The position numbers and the translations under genes were made by a program. DNA of 64,000 nucleotides from Paracoccus aminophilus JCM 7686 (GTDB taxonomy: Bacteria > Pseudomonadota > Alphaproteobacteria > Rhodobacterales > Rhodobacteraceae). The DNA lies in NCBI RefSeq assembly GCF_000444995.1, contig NC_022042.1, positions 32,501 to 96,500 on the forward strand. The letters run 5' to 3'. This document shows positions 46,981 through 56,875 of the stretch, in pieces. The notes beneath the pieces are model-generated. The model searched no databases, was not told where the DNA came from, and saw only the letters and a program-made list of their open reading frames with translations. The first letter of the stretch is position 1. The number at the start of each line of letters is the position of its first letter.

Positions 46981-48075
46981 ATGTTTTTGCGCGGCAGATC
47001 ACGTTCCTTTCTCTATCAAGGTGTTTTCGCACTGGTTTTGCTGCTCTGCGGCGGTGCGCTCGCCAGATTGATTTATGATAACCTTCACAGCGGCGGCGGC
47101 TTCGGCGTGCTGGCGCGACCGGCGAACTTCAATTTCGGCGAATCCGTGCTGCCGACCGGGCCGGGCGACAGCTATGGCCGCGCCCTGCTGATCGCCTTCG
47201 CGAATACGCTCTGGGTCAGCTTCAATGCCTGCATTCTTGCGACGCTTCTGGGCATTGGCGTCGCGGTGGCGGGACGCTCGCGGCTGGTGTTGCTGCGCCG
47301 GGTGACCGCGGCTTACATCGAGGCGTTTCGCAACACGCCGCTGCTCCTGCAACTGCTGCTCTGGTATACGGTACTACAAGCCTTGCCGCCGGTGCGGCAG
47401 GCCTTTGAATTCGGCAGCGTCTTCATCAGCCAGCGCGGCATCGCCCTTCCGGCCCTTTCCATCGACCGGCTCGGGCTTGGCCTGCTGGCCGCAACCGTGG
47501 TGCTTTGGATTATCGCCCGGCGCATCCCCGCGCTTTGCGCCCATGTGACACAGCGGCGCGGGGTCGATCTTCTGGCTGTGGCGAGCATCGTCGCCGTGGT
47601 GCTGACCCGCGCGACGATCACCAGCCCCGAACTGTCCGGGTTCAACTTCCGGGGCGGCTGGCGCATCAGCCCGGAATTCCTCGCCATGGTGATCGGCATC
47701 ACCCTTTATGCCGCCGCCTTCATCTCCGAGATCGTGCGCAGCGGCATCGAGGCCGTGCCGAAAGGCCAATGGGAAGCCTCTTTCGCGCTGGGGCTTGGCC
47801 GCCTGCGCGCCATGCGGCTGGTCATTCTGCCTCAAGCCACCCGCGTCGCCATTCCGCCCTTGGTCAGCGAATATGCGGGCATCGTCAAGAATTCGAGCCT
47901 CGCCGTGGCGATCGGCTATCCCGACCTGATCTGGGCAAGCAATACCGCGATCACCCAGACCGGCCAGCCGATCCAGATCATTGCCGTGGTCATGGCGCTC
48001 TATCTCTCGGTCAGCGCGATGATCTCTCTTGGCCTCAACCTCTTCAACCGCAGGATAACGAAGCGCTATGTCTAG
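46981..48075 (+). CDS. Amino-acid ABC importer permease (AapQ/BztB-like)
   Basis: 364 aa, the enlarged length typical of this subfamily. About eight membrane segments; the permease signature is EIVRSGIEAVPKGQWEASFALGLGRLRAMRLVILPQA. An N-terminal extension with RPANFNFGESVLP is family-typical. ATG 46981 has AGGTG just upstream. The 3' end overlaps the next permease start by 8 bases. Confidence 0.91.
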   Translation: MFLRGRSRSFLYQGVFALVLLLCGGALARLIYDNLHSGGGFGVLARPANFNFGESVLPTGPGDSYGRALLIAFANTLWVSFNACILATLLGIGVAVAGRSRLVLLRRVTAAYIEAFRNTPLLLQLLLWYTVLQALPPVRQAFEFGSVFISQRGIALPALSIDRLGLGLLAATVVLWIIARRIPALCAHVTQRRGVDLLAVASIVAVVLTRATITSPELSGFNFRGGWRISPEFLAMVIGITLYAAAFISEIVRSGIEAVPKGQWEASFALGLGRLRAMRLVILPQATRVAIPPLVSEYAGIVKNSSLAVAIGYPDLIWASNTAITQTGQPIQIIAVVMALYLSVSAMISLGLNLFNRRITKRYV

Positions 48076-49177
48076 TGATACTGTAGTCAAGGATCGCCAG
48101 CCGCCATTCCGCTCTGCGCCGGCAGGTGAGGCCCCCCCGCGACATTGGCTCAGCCTCGAGCTGGTCGGAAACGTCCTTGTCGCGAGCGTCTTGCTGCTCT
48201 GCCTGCTGCCGCTTTGGAACTGGGGCGTGCGGGATGCGGTCTGGACCGGAGACCAAGCCGCCTGCCAGCAAGCTGGCGCGGGCGCGTGCTGGGCCTATGT
48301 CGCTCAAAAATCCCGCTTCTTCCTGCTGGGCTTTTACCCCGCCGAGCAGCAATGGCGGCCCGTTCTGGGCAGTCTGGTGATCCTCGCGCTGGTCGGTGCC
48401 AGCGTCACGCCACGCTTCTGGCGACCCGCGCTTCTGGGCGCCTGGCTCGCGGGTGTCGTGGTCTTTTTCTGGCTGATGGCGGGCGGGCTTGGCCTGCCGA
48501 TGGTCTCGAGCAATCTGTGGAGCGGCCTGCCCGTCACCCTGATGCTGACCGCCTTCGCGCTGGCCTTCGGCTTTCCTCTGGGCGCCCTTCTGGCCCTTGG
48601 CCGCAGCTCGGATTTCCCGCTGATCCGCATCGCCTGCACTGTCTGGATCGAGACCATTCGCGGCCTGCCCTTCATCTCGATCCTGTTCATGGCCAATATC
48701 CTGCTGCCGCTGTTCCTGCCCGCAGGCGTCGATATCGACAAGCTGTTGCGCGTGCAGTTGGCCTTCATCCTGCTCGCCTCGGCCTATATCGCCGAAGTGG
48801 TGCGCGGCGGGCTTCAGTCCATCCCGAAGGGCCAGCGCGAAGCGGCGGCGGCGCTTGGTCTGGGCTATTGGCGCTGCACTCTGCTGGTCGTTTTGCCTCA
48901 GGCGCTTCGGTTGGTGATCCCGTCTCTGGTCAACACCTCGATCGCCTTTCTCAAGGATACGTCGCTCATCGTGGTCATCGGCCTCTTCGATCTGCTCGGT
49001 ACGGTCAAGGCCGCCAATTCTGACAGCGCTTGGCTTGGCCACGCCACGGAAGGTTATCTCACCGCAACCGTCATCTACTTCCTCCTGTGCTTTTCGCTGA
49101 GCCGGTTCGGCACGCGCCTCGAGCGGCGCAACGCTCGCCTTGGCCGCAGCACGAAACCGGCGGCAGACCCCGCCTGA
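48068..49177 (+). CDS. Amino-acid ABC importer permease (AapM/BztC-like)
   Basis: 369 aa with about eight membrane segments. Signature [39 protein letters not shown] near residues 240-278. It includes the [23 protein letters not shown] helix characteristic of BztC/AapM. It forms a heterodimer with the preceding permease. Confidence 0.91.
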   Translation: MSSDTVVKDRQPPFRSAPAGEAPPRHWLSLELVGNVLVASVLLLCLLPLWNWGVRDAVWTGDQAACQQAGAGACWAYVAQKSRFFLLGFYPAEQQWRPVLGSLVILALVGASVTPRFWRPALLGAWLAGVVVFFWLMAGGLGLPMVSSNLWSGLPVTLMLTAFALAFGFPLGALLALGRSSDFPLIRIACTVWIETIRGLPFISILFMANILLPLFLPAGVDIDKLLRVQLAFILLASAYIAEVVRGGLQSIPKGQREAAAALGLGYWRCTLLVVLPQALRLVIPSLVNTSIAFLKDTSLIVVIGLFDLLGTVKAANSDSAWLGHATEGYLTATVIYFLLCFSLSRFGTRLERRNARLGRSTKPAADPA

Positions 49178-49214
49178 ACATCATCGGCCTACAGTGGCCA
49201 GAACGGAGTGTGTC

Positions 49215-50000
49215 ATGTCCGACGCCCAGCTCGCCGCCCTTGCGGCAGATCCCGCCCTTTCCCCTGCACCTCAAACCGCCATTTCCATTTCCGGCCTCGG
49301 GAAATGGTATGGTGCCTACCACGCCTTGCGAAACATCGACCTTGAAGTGCGGCGCGGCGAGCGCATCGTCCTATGCGGCCCGTCCGGGTCGGGTAAATCG
49401 ACGCTCATCCGCTGCATCAACCGCCTTGAAAAGCACGACGAGGGCCGGATCATCGTCGATGGGGTCGAGCTGTCCGAGGATCTGCGCAAGATCGACGAGG
49501 TTCGGCGCGATGTCGGCATGGTCTTCCAGCACTTCAACCTCTTCCCCCATCTGACCATTCTCGAAAACTGCACGCTCGCGCCGATCTGGGTCCGCAAGAT
49601 GGACCGCCGCGAGGCAGAGGCGACCGCGATGCATTTCCTTGAACGCGTGCGCATCCCCGATCAGGCACATAAATATCCGGGCCAGCTCTCTGGCGGTCAG
49701 CAGCAGCGCGTGGCGATCGCGCGCTCCCTGTGCATGAGCCCGCGGATCATGCTGTTTGACGAGCCGACCTCGGCGCTGGATCCCGAGATGATCAAGGAGG
49801 TGCTCGATACGATGGTCGGCCTCGCCGAAGAGGGCATGACGATGCTTTGCGTCACCCATGAAATGGGCTTTGCCAAAGAGGTCGCCAATCGCGTCCTGTT
49901 CATGGATCGCGGAGAGATCGTCGAAAGCAGCGCGCCGGAAGATTTCTTCGACAACCCCCGGCACGAGCGCACGCGGCTGTTTCTGTCACAGATCCTTTGA
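49215..50000 (+). CDS. Amino-acid ABC importer ATPase (AapP/BztD/GlnQ-like)
   Basis: 261 aa. Walker [14 protein letters not shown]-loop [11 protein letters not shown], signature [15 protein letters not shown], Walker [14 protein letters not shown]-loop VTHEMGF. Start at MSDAQL. Last gene of the importer, 38 bp after the second permease. Confidence 0.93.
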   Translation: MSDAQLAALAADPALSPAPQTAISISGLGKWYGAYHALRNIDLEVRRGERIVLCGPSGSGKSTLIRCINRLEKHDEGRIIVDGVELSEDLRKIDEVRRDVGMVFQHFNLFPHLTILENCTLAPIWVRKMDRREAEATAMHFLERVRIPDQAHKYPGQLSGGQQQRVAIARSLCMSPRIMLFDEPTSALDPEMIKEVLDTMVGLAEEGMTMLCVTHEMGFAKEVANRVLFMDRGEIVESSAPEDFFDNPRHERTRLFLSQIL

Positions 50001-50067
50001 TGATCCGACGCAGAGGCGTTGCCATCCGCATTGAAAAACTTGCAAGCAACGTGGCCTCTGGCTAGGT

Positions 50068-50081
50068 CGAGGGAACCCTCG
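50068..50081 (+). terminator. Small hairpin downstream of the importer operon
   Basis: CGAGGG-AA-CCCTCG, 68 bases after the ATPase stop, in the 214-bp gap before the sigma-factor gene. The short loop and missing T run make it a weak candidate. Confidence 0.3.
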
Positions 50082-50214
50082 CACGCCCGCCTCTGCGCGA
50101 CGCCAGCTTCGGGCTTCTCCGTGAGGTCTTTATGCTTGGCTGCGTCAATCCCGCCCCATCATGCGTTCTGCCCTGCCCCGTGATCCGGCAAGGCCACGCG
50201 AGGTTTCTTTAACC

Positions 50215-50733
50215 ATGACGGGCGCTCCGGATCTTGTCAGGCAGCTGCATCGCGGTGAAGGCTCGCGGCTCCTGCGCTTCTTCCGCCGGGGGCTCGCCTC
50301 GCCTCAGGATGCAGCCGATGCGGTGCAGGAAACCTTCCTGCGCATGCTGCGCGCGCCGCGCCCCGACGAGATCGCCGATCCTCAGGCCTATCTTTACGCG
50401 GTGGCGCGTTCGGTCGCGATCGAGGCCGGGCGCCGGACCCATCTCGAGCGCGCGATGATCGCCGATCTCCCCGATGCCGTGGACCAGATTGCCAGCGATG
50501 CCCCCGAGATCGAGCGCCGCATTGCCGCGAAACAGGAGCTGGTTCTGATGGCCCGCGCCATCCGGGGCCTGCCAAGGCGATGCCAGCAGGTCTTCATCCT
50601 CAGCCGGCTGCACGGCCAGTCGAATGGACAGATCGCCCTCAGCCTCGGGATCTCGCGCAATATGGTCGAAAAACACATCATGCGCGCGCTGCTGACCTGC
50701 CGCGCGCTCCGATGGGAGCTCGCGGGCGGATGA
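50215..50733 (+). CDS. ECF sigma factor (FecI-like)
   Basis: 172 aa. Region 2: SPQDAADAVQETFLRMLRAPRP and AYLYAVARSVAIEAGRR; region 4: GLPRRCQQVFILSRLHGQSNGQIALSLGISRNMVEKHIM. Short linker between them as in iron-responsive FecI proteins. An alternative ATG lies at 50161. The stop overlaps the FecR start (ATGA). It should activate the downstream TonB receptor gene when signalled through FecR. Confidence 0.9.
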   Translation: MTGAPDLVRQLHRGEGSRLLRFFRRGLASPQDAADAVQETFLRMLRAPRPDEIADPQAYLYAVARSVAIEAGRRTHLERAMIADLPDAVDQIASDAPEIERRIAAKQELVLMARAIRGLPRRCQQVFILSRLHGQSNGQIALSLGISRNMVEKHIMRALLTCRALRWELAGG

Positions 50734-51590
50734 GCATTGACGAGGAAGCCGCTCTTTGGGTCGCGCGTCTGCAATCCTCGGATGCCACCAATGCCGACCG
50801 CGCGGCCTTTGCCAAATGGCAGGACTCCGATCCGCGCCATGCGGCGGCCTATGCGGAACTTCGCGCGCTTTGGGGCAATCTGGCCGAGATCCGGATCAAA
50901 TCGCCGCGCAAGCGCCGGGTGCAGGCCACAGGCGCTGTTCTGGTCGTCGCTCTGGCTTTGCTGTTTGGGCCCGAGCTCGCCCTTCGCCTGCGCGCGGATG
51001 CCACGGCGCCGGTCGGGCAAGTGGTCCATATGACCCTGCCCGATGGCAGCCGTCTTGATCTCGACAGCGGCGCGGCGGTGGTCCTCGATTTTGACGGGCA
51101 CAAGCGGCAGGTGCAAGTTCTGCGCGGCACGGTCTTTGCCGAGGTCGTCCCGGACACCCAGCGCCCATTTCTGATCCAGGCCGACGCGCTGACCGCAAAA
51201 GCTGTCGGGACGCGGTACGGCACCAGCGAAACCGGCGTGATCGTCACCGAAGGCACTGTCGAAGTCAGCACGACTGCCGAAACCCTGACCCTTCACGCCG
51301 GAGAGGCCGCCGATCTTGAGGACAACCACCTCAGCGCGCGGACCGCTGACGCCGATGCCGTGGCTTGGCGGGACGGGCAGTTGGTCTTTTCCAGCCGCCC
51401 TCTCTCGCAGGTCTTGGAGGTGCTCGCGCGCTATCGCCATGGTCGCATTCTGCTTTTGAACGATAGGGCGGCGGGCAGGCCCGTTTCCGGGGTCTTTGAC
51501 CTCACCGACACGGATGCCGCCCTGACCGCCCTTGCGGATAGCCTCGGGTTAAGCGTCACACGCCTGCCGGGTCTGACGCTTTTGCGGTGA
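50730..51590 (+). CDS. FecR-like anti-sigma/sigma-regulator
   Basis: 286 aa. An N-terminal cytoplasmic DUF4880-type domain (EEAALWVARLQSSDATNADRAAF), one membrane segment near residues 67-85 (AVLVVALALLFGPELAL), and a periplasmic FecR domain (MTLPDGSRLDLDSGAAVVLDF, VQVLRGTVFAEV). It transduces the signal from the receptor's STN domain to the sigma factor. Confidence 0.9.
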   Translation: MSIDEEAALWVARLQSSDATNADRAAFAKWQDSDPRHAAAYAELRALWGNLAEIRIKSPRKRRVQATGAVLVVALALLFGPELALRLRADATAPVGQVVHMTLPDGSRLDLDSGAAVVLDFDGHKRQVQVLRGTVFAEVVPDTQRPFLIQADALTAKAVGTRYGTSETGVIVTEGTVEVSTTAETLTLHAGEAADLEDNHLSARTADADAVAWRDGQLVFSSRPLSQVLEVLARYRHGRILLLNDRAAGRPVSGVFDLTDTDAALTALADSLGLSVTRLPGLTLLR

Positions 51591-51674
51591 AAATTTTCGC
51601 TTCGGCGTCAGGAGGCCGCGTGGATCGCACTCTTTCTTATCAAGGGAATAAAAATCCGGGATAGGGACGACCAG

Positions 51675-54104
51675 ATGAACCTCGCAAGACGAACGAGACT
51701 GATGCTGACCGGCGCGGCTTTGGGTTGCGCGTCACTGACGCCAATCACCACCGCTCCGGCTTGGGCGCAAACCGCGACGATCAATGTCCCTGCCGGGCCG
51801 CTTGAACCCGCGCTTCTCGCGCTTGGGCGGCAGGCCGGGCTGACGCTCGCCTACGACAGCAACCTGACAGCCGGGCGCCGGACCACGGGTGCGCAGGGTG
51901 CGCTTTCGCCCAGAGAGGCGTTGGCCAGCGTGCTGTCTGGCACCGGGCTTTCCTATGCTTTCACTGGCCCGCGCATGGTGCGCCTCTCGGCACCCGTCGC
52001 GGCGGTTCAGGCCGCATCTGACAATGCGATTACGCTTGATACGGTTTACCTGAGCCAGAACAACGGGGTGAGCGAGGAGAGCGGACTTTATGCCTATGAT
52101 GCCCCGACAAGCTCGGCCACGGGGCTTGGTCTGACCATCCGCGAAACCCCGCAATCGGTCAGCGTCGTGACCAATCAGCGCATGGTCGATGCTGGCGACA
52201 TCATCTTGAAGGACACGCTGAACCAAACGCCGGGCGTCAATACGGCCTCGCGCTGGGGCGATGCTCATTGGGGCTTTTACGCGCGCGGCAGCGAGATCTC
52301 GAACCTGCAATTCGACGGGCTCAGCCAGCCTGCGGCCTCTTGGGGACAAGAGAGTGCGCCCGATGATATGGTGATCTACGACCGGGTCGAGGTCGTGCGC
52401 GGCGCGACCGGCTTGATGGAAGGGCCGGGCAATCCTTCGGCCTCGATCAATCTCGTGCGCAAACGGCCCTTGGCCGAGGCCCGCAACAGCCTTGATCTGC
52501 GCGCCTCTGATTATGGCCGTGCCAGCGTGACCCTGGACAGCTCGCAACCGCTGAACGAAAGCGGCTCGGTGCGCGGGCGTGTCGTGGCCTATGGTCGGAC
52601 CGGCGACACTTGGCGCGATGCTCAATCGCAGAAATCCGCGATGATTTACGGCGCGCTCGACATTGATCTGACCCCAACGACGACCTTGGGTTTTGGCCTC
52701 AGCCATCAGAAGGACCGGATCGATGGCTATGCTTGGGGCGGTTTGTGGGTGCGGCCCGATGGCGGGTCTTATGACTTCCGCCCAAGCGACAATTCGGCGG
52801 CGGCGTGGGAGTATCTGTCGCGGCGCCAGACCGTTGCCTCTGTCGATCTGACCCATCGCTTCGACAATGGCTGGAACCTGCGCCTCGGCGGTCGAATTGC
52901 CGATTCCGACCGCGAATGGCAGGCGAGCGCCGCCTCATGGCAGGATCCGACGCATCTGGTGCGCAGCGGCACCTCTTCCGACGGTGGCGAGCGGACCGCG
53001 ACCTTCGGCGCGCGCGCCAATGGCACGGTCCAGCTGTTTGGCCGCGAGCATGAGCTTGCCTTCGGCGCGGACTGGGCGCGGCTGAAAACCCGGATCACCG
53101 ATACCGGGGCTTACGAGCTCCCCATTGCGAACCCCTCGCGCCCCAATCCCTGGGAGCATCCGCGTCCCGGCAACAATGGTATCATCGGCTGGACCGCTTC
53201 GGACACCGCGACGCAATGGGGCGTTTTCGCCTCGGGCCGCGTCGCGCTGGCTGACAAGTGGCATCTGATCGCGGGCGGCAGGCTTGCGTGGTATGATTAC
53301 AGCAACAAGATGGGCGATCCCGCCAGCACCTCCGGCTTCAGCACCAAGGCCGAGCCAATCCCTTATGTCGGGCTGGTTTACGACATCGCCCCCGATACGA
53401 CGCTCTATGGCAGCTATACCGGGATTTTCCGCCCGCTGTCCGAGCGCAATCAGCAAGGCGCCCAGCTCTCGCCCGCGACCGGCTCGAATGCCGAGCTTGG
53501 CCTGAAGTCGAGCCTTCTGGATGACGGCCTGCTGGTCTCGGCTGCGCTCTTTCAGACCCGCATGGACGGGCTGCCGGAAGCCGTCGAGCCCTCGAGCCTG
53601 TGCGCACAGCCCGCAGTCGGCTGTTCCCGCGCGGCAGAAACCGTCACCACCCGCGGCCTCGATTTCGAGCTGAGCGGCGCGATCCGCGAAGGGTGGAACA
53701 TCTCCTTCGGCTATACCTATGCCGATGCTGCCTATTCGAAAGGCGCGCGCGAGGGGCGGCGGTTCAATACGGTGACGGTGCCGCGCCATCTGATCAAGCT
53801 GAACACGACCTATGCGTTCAAGGATGGGCTGGAGGGGCTGACGGTCGGCGGCTCGATTCAGGCTCAAAGCGACACCTATTCCGAAGGCACCGCCGTCATG
53901 GGCAATCGCGTGCGGCAGAGCCAAGGCGGATATGCCGTGGTCGATGTCATGGCGCGCTATCAGCTGAATGGCGAAACCGCCGTGCAGCTGAACGTCGACA
54001 ACCTCTTTGATCGTACCTATCTGACCGGGCTTGGCGTCGGCTGGCCGAACAGCTTCTACGGCCAGCCGAGGACGGTGTCGCTTTCGTTGCGCAAGACCTT
54101 CTGA
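51675..54104 (+). CDS. TonB-dependent siderophore receptor with STN signalling domain
   Basis: A 809-aa outer-membrane protein. Signal peptide cleaved near AWA-QT; STN domain at about 38-105 (PLEPALLALGRQAGLTLAYD); plug domain from about 150 (IRETPQSVSVVTNQRMVD, VEVVRGATGLMEGPGNPSASINL); 22-stranded barrel ending in the expected terminal Phe (SLSLRKTF). The STN domain and the adjacent sigma/FecR pair mean ligand-induced self-regulation. The plug resembles ferric-siderophore receptors of the FpvA/FhuE group; the siderophore is unknown. No transporter ATPase or siderophore reductase lies nearby. Confidence 0.93.
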   Translation: MNLARRTRLMLTGAALGCASLTPITTAPAWAQTATINVPAGPLEPALLALGRQAGLTLAYDSNLTAGRRTTGAQGALSPREALASVLSGTGLSYAFTGPRMVRLSAPVAAVQAASDNAITLDTVYLSQNNGVSEESGLYAYDAPTSSATGLGLTIRETPQSVSVVTNQRMVDAGDIILKDTLNQTPGVNTASRWGDAHWGFYARGSEISNLQFDGLSQPAASWGQESAPDDMVIYDRVEVVRGATGLMEGPGNPSASINLVRKRPLAEARNSLDLRASDYGRASVTLDSSQPLNESGSVRGRVVAYGRTGDTWRDAQSQKSAMIYGALDIDLTPTTTLGFGLSHQKDRIDGYAWGGLWVRPDGGSYDFRPSDNSAAAWEYLSRRQTVASVDLTHRFDNGWNLRLGGRIADSDREWQASAASWQDPTHLVRSGTSSDGGERTATFGARANGTVQLFGREHELAFGADWARLKTRITDTGAYELPIANPSRPNPWEHPRPGNNGIIGWTASDTATQWGVFASGRVALADKWHLIAGGRLAWYDYSNKMGDPASTSGFSTKAEPIPYVGLVYDIAPDTTLYGSYTGIFRPLSERNQQGAQLSPATGSNAELGLKSSLLDDGLLVSAALFQTRMDGLPEAVEPSSLCAQPAVGCSRAAETVTTRGLDFELSGAIREGWNISFGYTYADAAYSKGAREGRRFNTVTVPRHLIKLNTTYAFKDGLEGLTVGGSIQAQSDTYSEGTAVMGNRVRQSQGGYAVVDVMARYQLNGETAVQLNVDNLFDRTYLTGLGVGWPNSFYGQPRTVSLSLRKTF

Positions 54105-54228
54105 TTGGCACCCGCATTCGCGAAGCGCCGTCGGCACTTACCCGGCAGCCCTTGCGGCGGCCTTTCCGGTCGCGCCTGCTGGGTTTGAACCCGTGACGGC
54201 GGGCGCGTCGCGTAGGCGCAGGTTGTCC

Positions 54229-55223
54229 GAGGAGATCCTGCCCGACGGGGATCTCAAGATGCGTCAGGAGATCTGCCGCCATATCGCCAGGGCGGCACCT
54301 CTTCGCAGGCCGAGGATATCATCGTCACCGGTTCGGCCATTCAGGCCTATAACCAGTGCCTCGATGCGTTCACTCGCCCCGGCGGCGTGGTTCTGGTCGA
54401 GCAGCCCTCCTATTTCCCGATACTGGCCATCCTGCGCCGCCGCGCCCTGCAGGTGGTCGATATCCATTCGGACCCCGTGACCGGAATCGACTCCGGTGCT
54501 TTCCGCGCGCTTCTTGAGACCCACCCCATCCGCGTCGCCCTGCTGATGACCACCAATCACTTTCCGACCGGCGTCACCTATTCTCCCGCACAGATGGAAA
54601 AGCTGGTCAGCATCGCCGCCGCCCGAGACGTCATTATCGTCGAGAACGACATGTTCGGCGATCTGAGCTATGACGACGCCTCCCGCATCACGCTCAAGCA
54701 TTTCGATGCCAGTGACAATGTCGTCCAGATCGGCAGCTTCGAATTCACCCTGCCCCCTGAATATGGCTATGGCTGGATCGCCTGCGGGCGCCACAAGCGC
54801 CAATTGCTGGTGACGCATTACATGAATGGTCACCGCCTGCGCGATGGCTTCATCCAACGCGGAATTGCCGATTATCTCGCCGGGCGCAGCTATGACCGCC
54901 TGCTGCGCAAGCTGAACCAAAAGCTAGGCGACCGGATGCGGCAGGGCATCGCGATCCTGTCGCAGCACCTGCCCGCCGATTGCCGCCCCCGTCAGCCAGC
55001 GGGCGGCTTCATGTGTTGGCTGGAGCTTCCGTCCTCGACCAACATGGCCCAGCTTTCGGGCGCGCTCTTCGAGGCAGGGATCAGCGTGCTGCCTGGACCC
55101 CTTTTTTCGCTTGGTGACCAAAAGGGAAATTACGCCGCGCTGAATTTTTCATTCCCGTGGACCGAGCAGAACCTGAACAAAATCGAGCAATTGGCCCGAA
55201 TTATCACTCGGGGAGAGCCCTAA
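54229..55223 (+). pseudogene. MocR/PdxR-type (GntR-aminotransferase) regulator remnant
   Basis: Only the aminotransferase-like domain remains. Frame one encodes EEILPDGDLKMRQEICRHIA; one missing base near 54288 then shifts to QGGTSSQAEDIIVTGSAIQAY and on through VLVEQPSYF to the stop. No GntR helix-turn-helix is found upstream, where the TonB receptor ends. The position of the PLP lysine (usually GSFSKTL) reads GSFEFTL, so the Lys is lost. A protein starting at 54387 could be made (278 aa) but would lack the small domain. Sequencing error could explain the shift but not the missing HTH or Lys. Confidence 0.75.
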
Positions 55224-55240
55224 GGCACATCTCCCCCGGC

Positions 55241-55645
55241 CTACTGCGCCTCGGGCACCAGCATCATCCCGGCTTTCACAACGGCCTGCCGGTCAAAGCT
55301 GAAAATCGCCTCGCAGCCCTGATCCCGGGCGGCGAGCGCAATCATCTGATCGGAAAAACCCGCGCCGCCCTGACGGTAACGCTCTACGGCAAGCCCGACC
55401 CGGTCAGCCGCCTCGATCAGCAACTCCTGCGCAGCGAGCAGACCGTCGAGCGCCCCGGCAATATCCTGACGCGACAGGTGATAGGCCCGCTCCAAAACCC
55501 AGACGAGCTCGATCACGACCTCGCGGCACAGATAGCCCGGACGCTCTTCGCTCAGACCAGCAATCAGCGCCGCCGCCTGCGCGAATTGTTGCGGATCATC
55601 TTGCGTCAGAAAGCGCACAAGGACATTCGTATCCAGAGCAATCAC
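55241..55645 (-). CDS. PIN-domain ribonuclease toxin (VapC-like)
   Basis: 134 aa. Acidic PIN residues: D5 in IALDTNVLVRFL, E in EVVIELVWVLE, D in GFSDQMIALAARDQG, and D in IFSFDRQAV. Mg-dependent RNase toxin of a type II system. The start overlaps the antitoxin stop (ATGA), the usual antitoxin-first order. It is convergent with the MocR remnant. Confidence 0.9.
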   Translation of the reverse strand: MIALDTNVLVRFLTQDDPQQFAQAAALIAGLSEERPGYLCREVVIELVWVLERAYHLSRQDIAGALDGLLAAQELLIEAADRVGLAVERYRQGGAGFSDQMIALAARDQGCEAIFSFDRQAVVKAGMMLVPEAQ

Positions 55646-55881
55646 GCGTCACGCGCGCCCGCTGCGATGGCCCGCTCCATCTCGTCCAGCGAGACCGGCC
55701 GCTGCCCCTCACGCCGCAACAGCCCCGCAAGATCCGCGACCGAGCGCGTCCGCATCAGCCGCACCTGCCCGTCATCCAAAATGACATAGCGCAGCCGATC
55801 GCCAGGCGCCAAAGCCAAGGCCTGCCGCACCGATTTGGGCAAGGTCGTCTGACCTTTGACCGTTATCGTCGATTCCGACAT
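55642..55881 (-). CDS. AbrB/SpoVT-type antitoxin (VapB-like)
   Basis: 79 aa. N-terminal swapped-hairpin DNA-binding domain: STITVKGQTTLPKSVRQALAL, APGDRLRYVILDDGQVRL. The C-terminal tail should wrap the toxin. Probably autorepresses the pair from a promoter in 55882-56000. Confidence 0.88.
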   Translation of the reverse strand: MSESTITVKGQTTLPKSVRQALALAPGDRLRYVILDDGQVRLMRTRSVADLAGLLRREGQRPVSLDEMERAIAAGARDA

Positions 55882-56315
55882 GGTATCACCAATGCGTTTT
55901 CTAAAACTCCCTTACATATAGCCATTCCAGCTTACCCTCACAAGCCCCCCACGACGCCGCGCCATTTGCCCGCGCAAGACCGGCCCGATCACGACCAAGC
56001 GTTGCGCTTTCTTCATCATCCAAATACCCAAAAACGCCGCAATCCCCGCTGATCTCAGCACTTTCTCGGCCACCAGTCTCCACCAATCTCAAGCGCAATT
56101 CGCCCAAGGGAAAACTTCGCCATCTTTCACGCGAATTTTGGAAATTTAATCCCCGTCTCTTCGGGGAATTCGGCTTGACCGGAGTGATCCCGGCGCGTCA
56201 TTTGCATGGACCCGGATTGTGCCATTCGCCTGCTTTTACAGGGCCGGGAAGACCACAATTCCTGACATGATGACGCGCTGACCGGCGGTGAAGGGCCGGA
56301 GGAAGTAGAGAGAAG
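55882..56315. other. 434-bp region, divergent promoters, no supportable gene
   Basis: Between the antitoxin and the AhpD-like gene. A 68-codon minus-strand frame at 55901-56107 starts with TTG, has no ribosome site and no recognisable motif. The part 56130-56200 is less GC-rich and may hold the plus-strand promoter. Confidence 0.5.
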
Positions 56316-56837
56316 ATGAGCCTGGTAGACCGCCTCGATCAATCCGGCCCGGTGACGGATCCTGAACTCGCCGGAATTGTTGCCCGTCTGAATGAGGCCG
56401 AGGGGCGCTTGACCAATATGAAGGCGACGCTTCTGCATTCGCTGCCCGCGCTCGAAGCATTCGAGGGCTGGAAAGCGGTGAAATCCGCCGTGCGCGATCT
56501 GGTCGGAGACCACGGTGTTGCGGTTTATTCTCACGCGATTTCAACGCGTTCTGGCTGCCTGTTGTGCTCTGCCTATTTCCGCCGTTTGCTCATCTCGGAA
56601 GGAATAGAGCCCGACGCTTGGGAGCCTTTGGGCGATGATGCTTTGCTCGTCGATCTCGGCGCGGTGATTGCCGAAGCGGGGCGGATCAATGCCGATCTCG
56701 CGGCCAGATTGCGCGCGCGTTTCGATCAGGCCGCGATTGTCAATCTGACCGCCTATGGCGCGACGATGCTCGCGACCAATGCGTTCAATACCGCCCTTGG
56801 CGTGGCGGTTGATGATTATCTTCAGCCTTATCAATAA
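56316..56837 (+). CDS. AhpD/carboxymuconolactone-decarboxylase-like protein
   Basis: 173 aa, all-helical. The CxxC pair is C81/C84 in ISTRSGCLLCSAYFRRLL, and the tail LTAYGATMLATNAFNTALGVAVDDYL is typical of the family. The histidine that normally follows the CxxC in AhpD is not seen, so peroxidase-partner activity is uncertain. The start follows AGAGAAG. A bidirectional terminator separates it from the convergent PLP-lyase gene. Confidence 0.75.
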   Translation: MSLVDRLDQSGPVTDPELAGIVARLNEAEGRLTNMKATLLHSLPALEAFEGWKAVKSAVRDLVGDHGVAVYSHAISTRSGCLLCSAYFRRLLISEGIEPDAWEPLGDDALLVDLGAVIAEAGRINADLAARLRARFDQAAIVNLTAYGATMLATNAFNTALGVAVDDYLQPYQ

Positions 56838-56843
56838 GAAAAA

Positions 56844-56864
56844 GCGGGGCATCCATTGCCCCGC
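56844..56864. terminator. Bidirectional rho-independent terminator
   Basis: GCGGGGC-ATCCATT-GCCCCGC, preceded by AAGAAAAA and followed by CGTTTC, between convergent stops at 56837 and 56876. The A run gives a good T run on the minus strand. Confidence 0.8.
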
Positions 56865-56875
56865 CGTTTCGCGCC

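Noticed and set aside
55901..56107. 68-codon minus-strand frame upstream of the antitoxin
   Set aside because: TTG start, no ribosome site, no recognisable domain.
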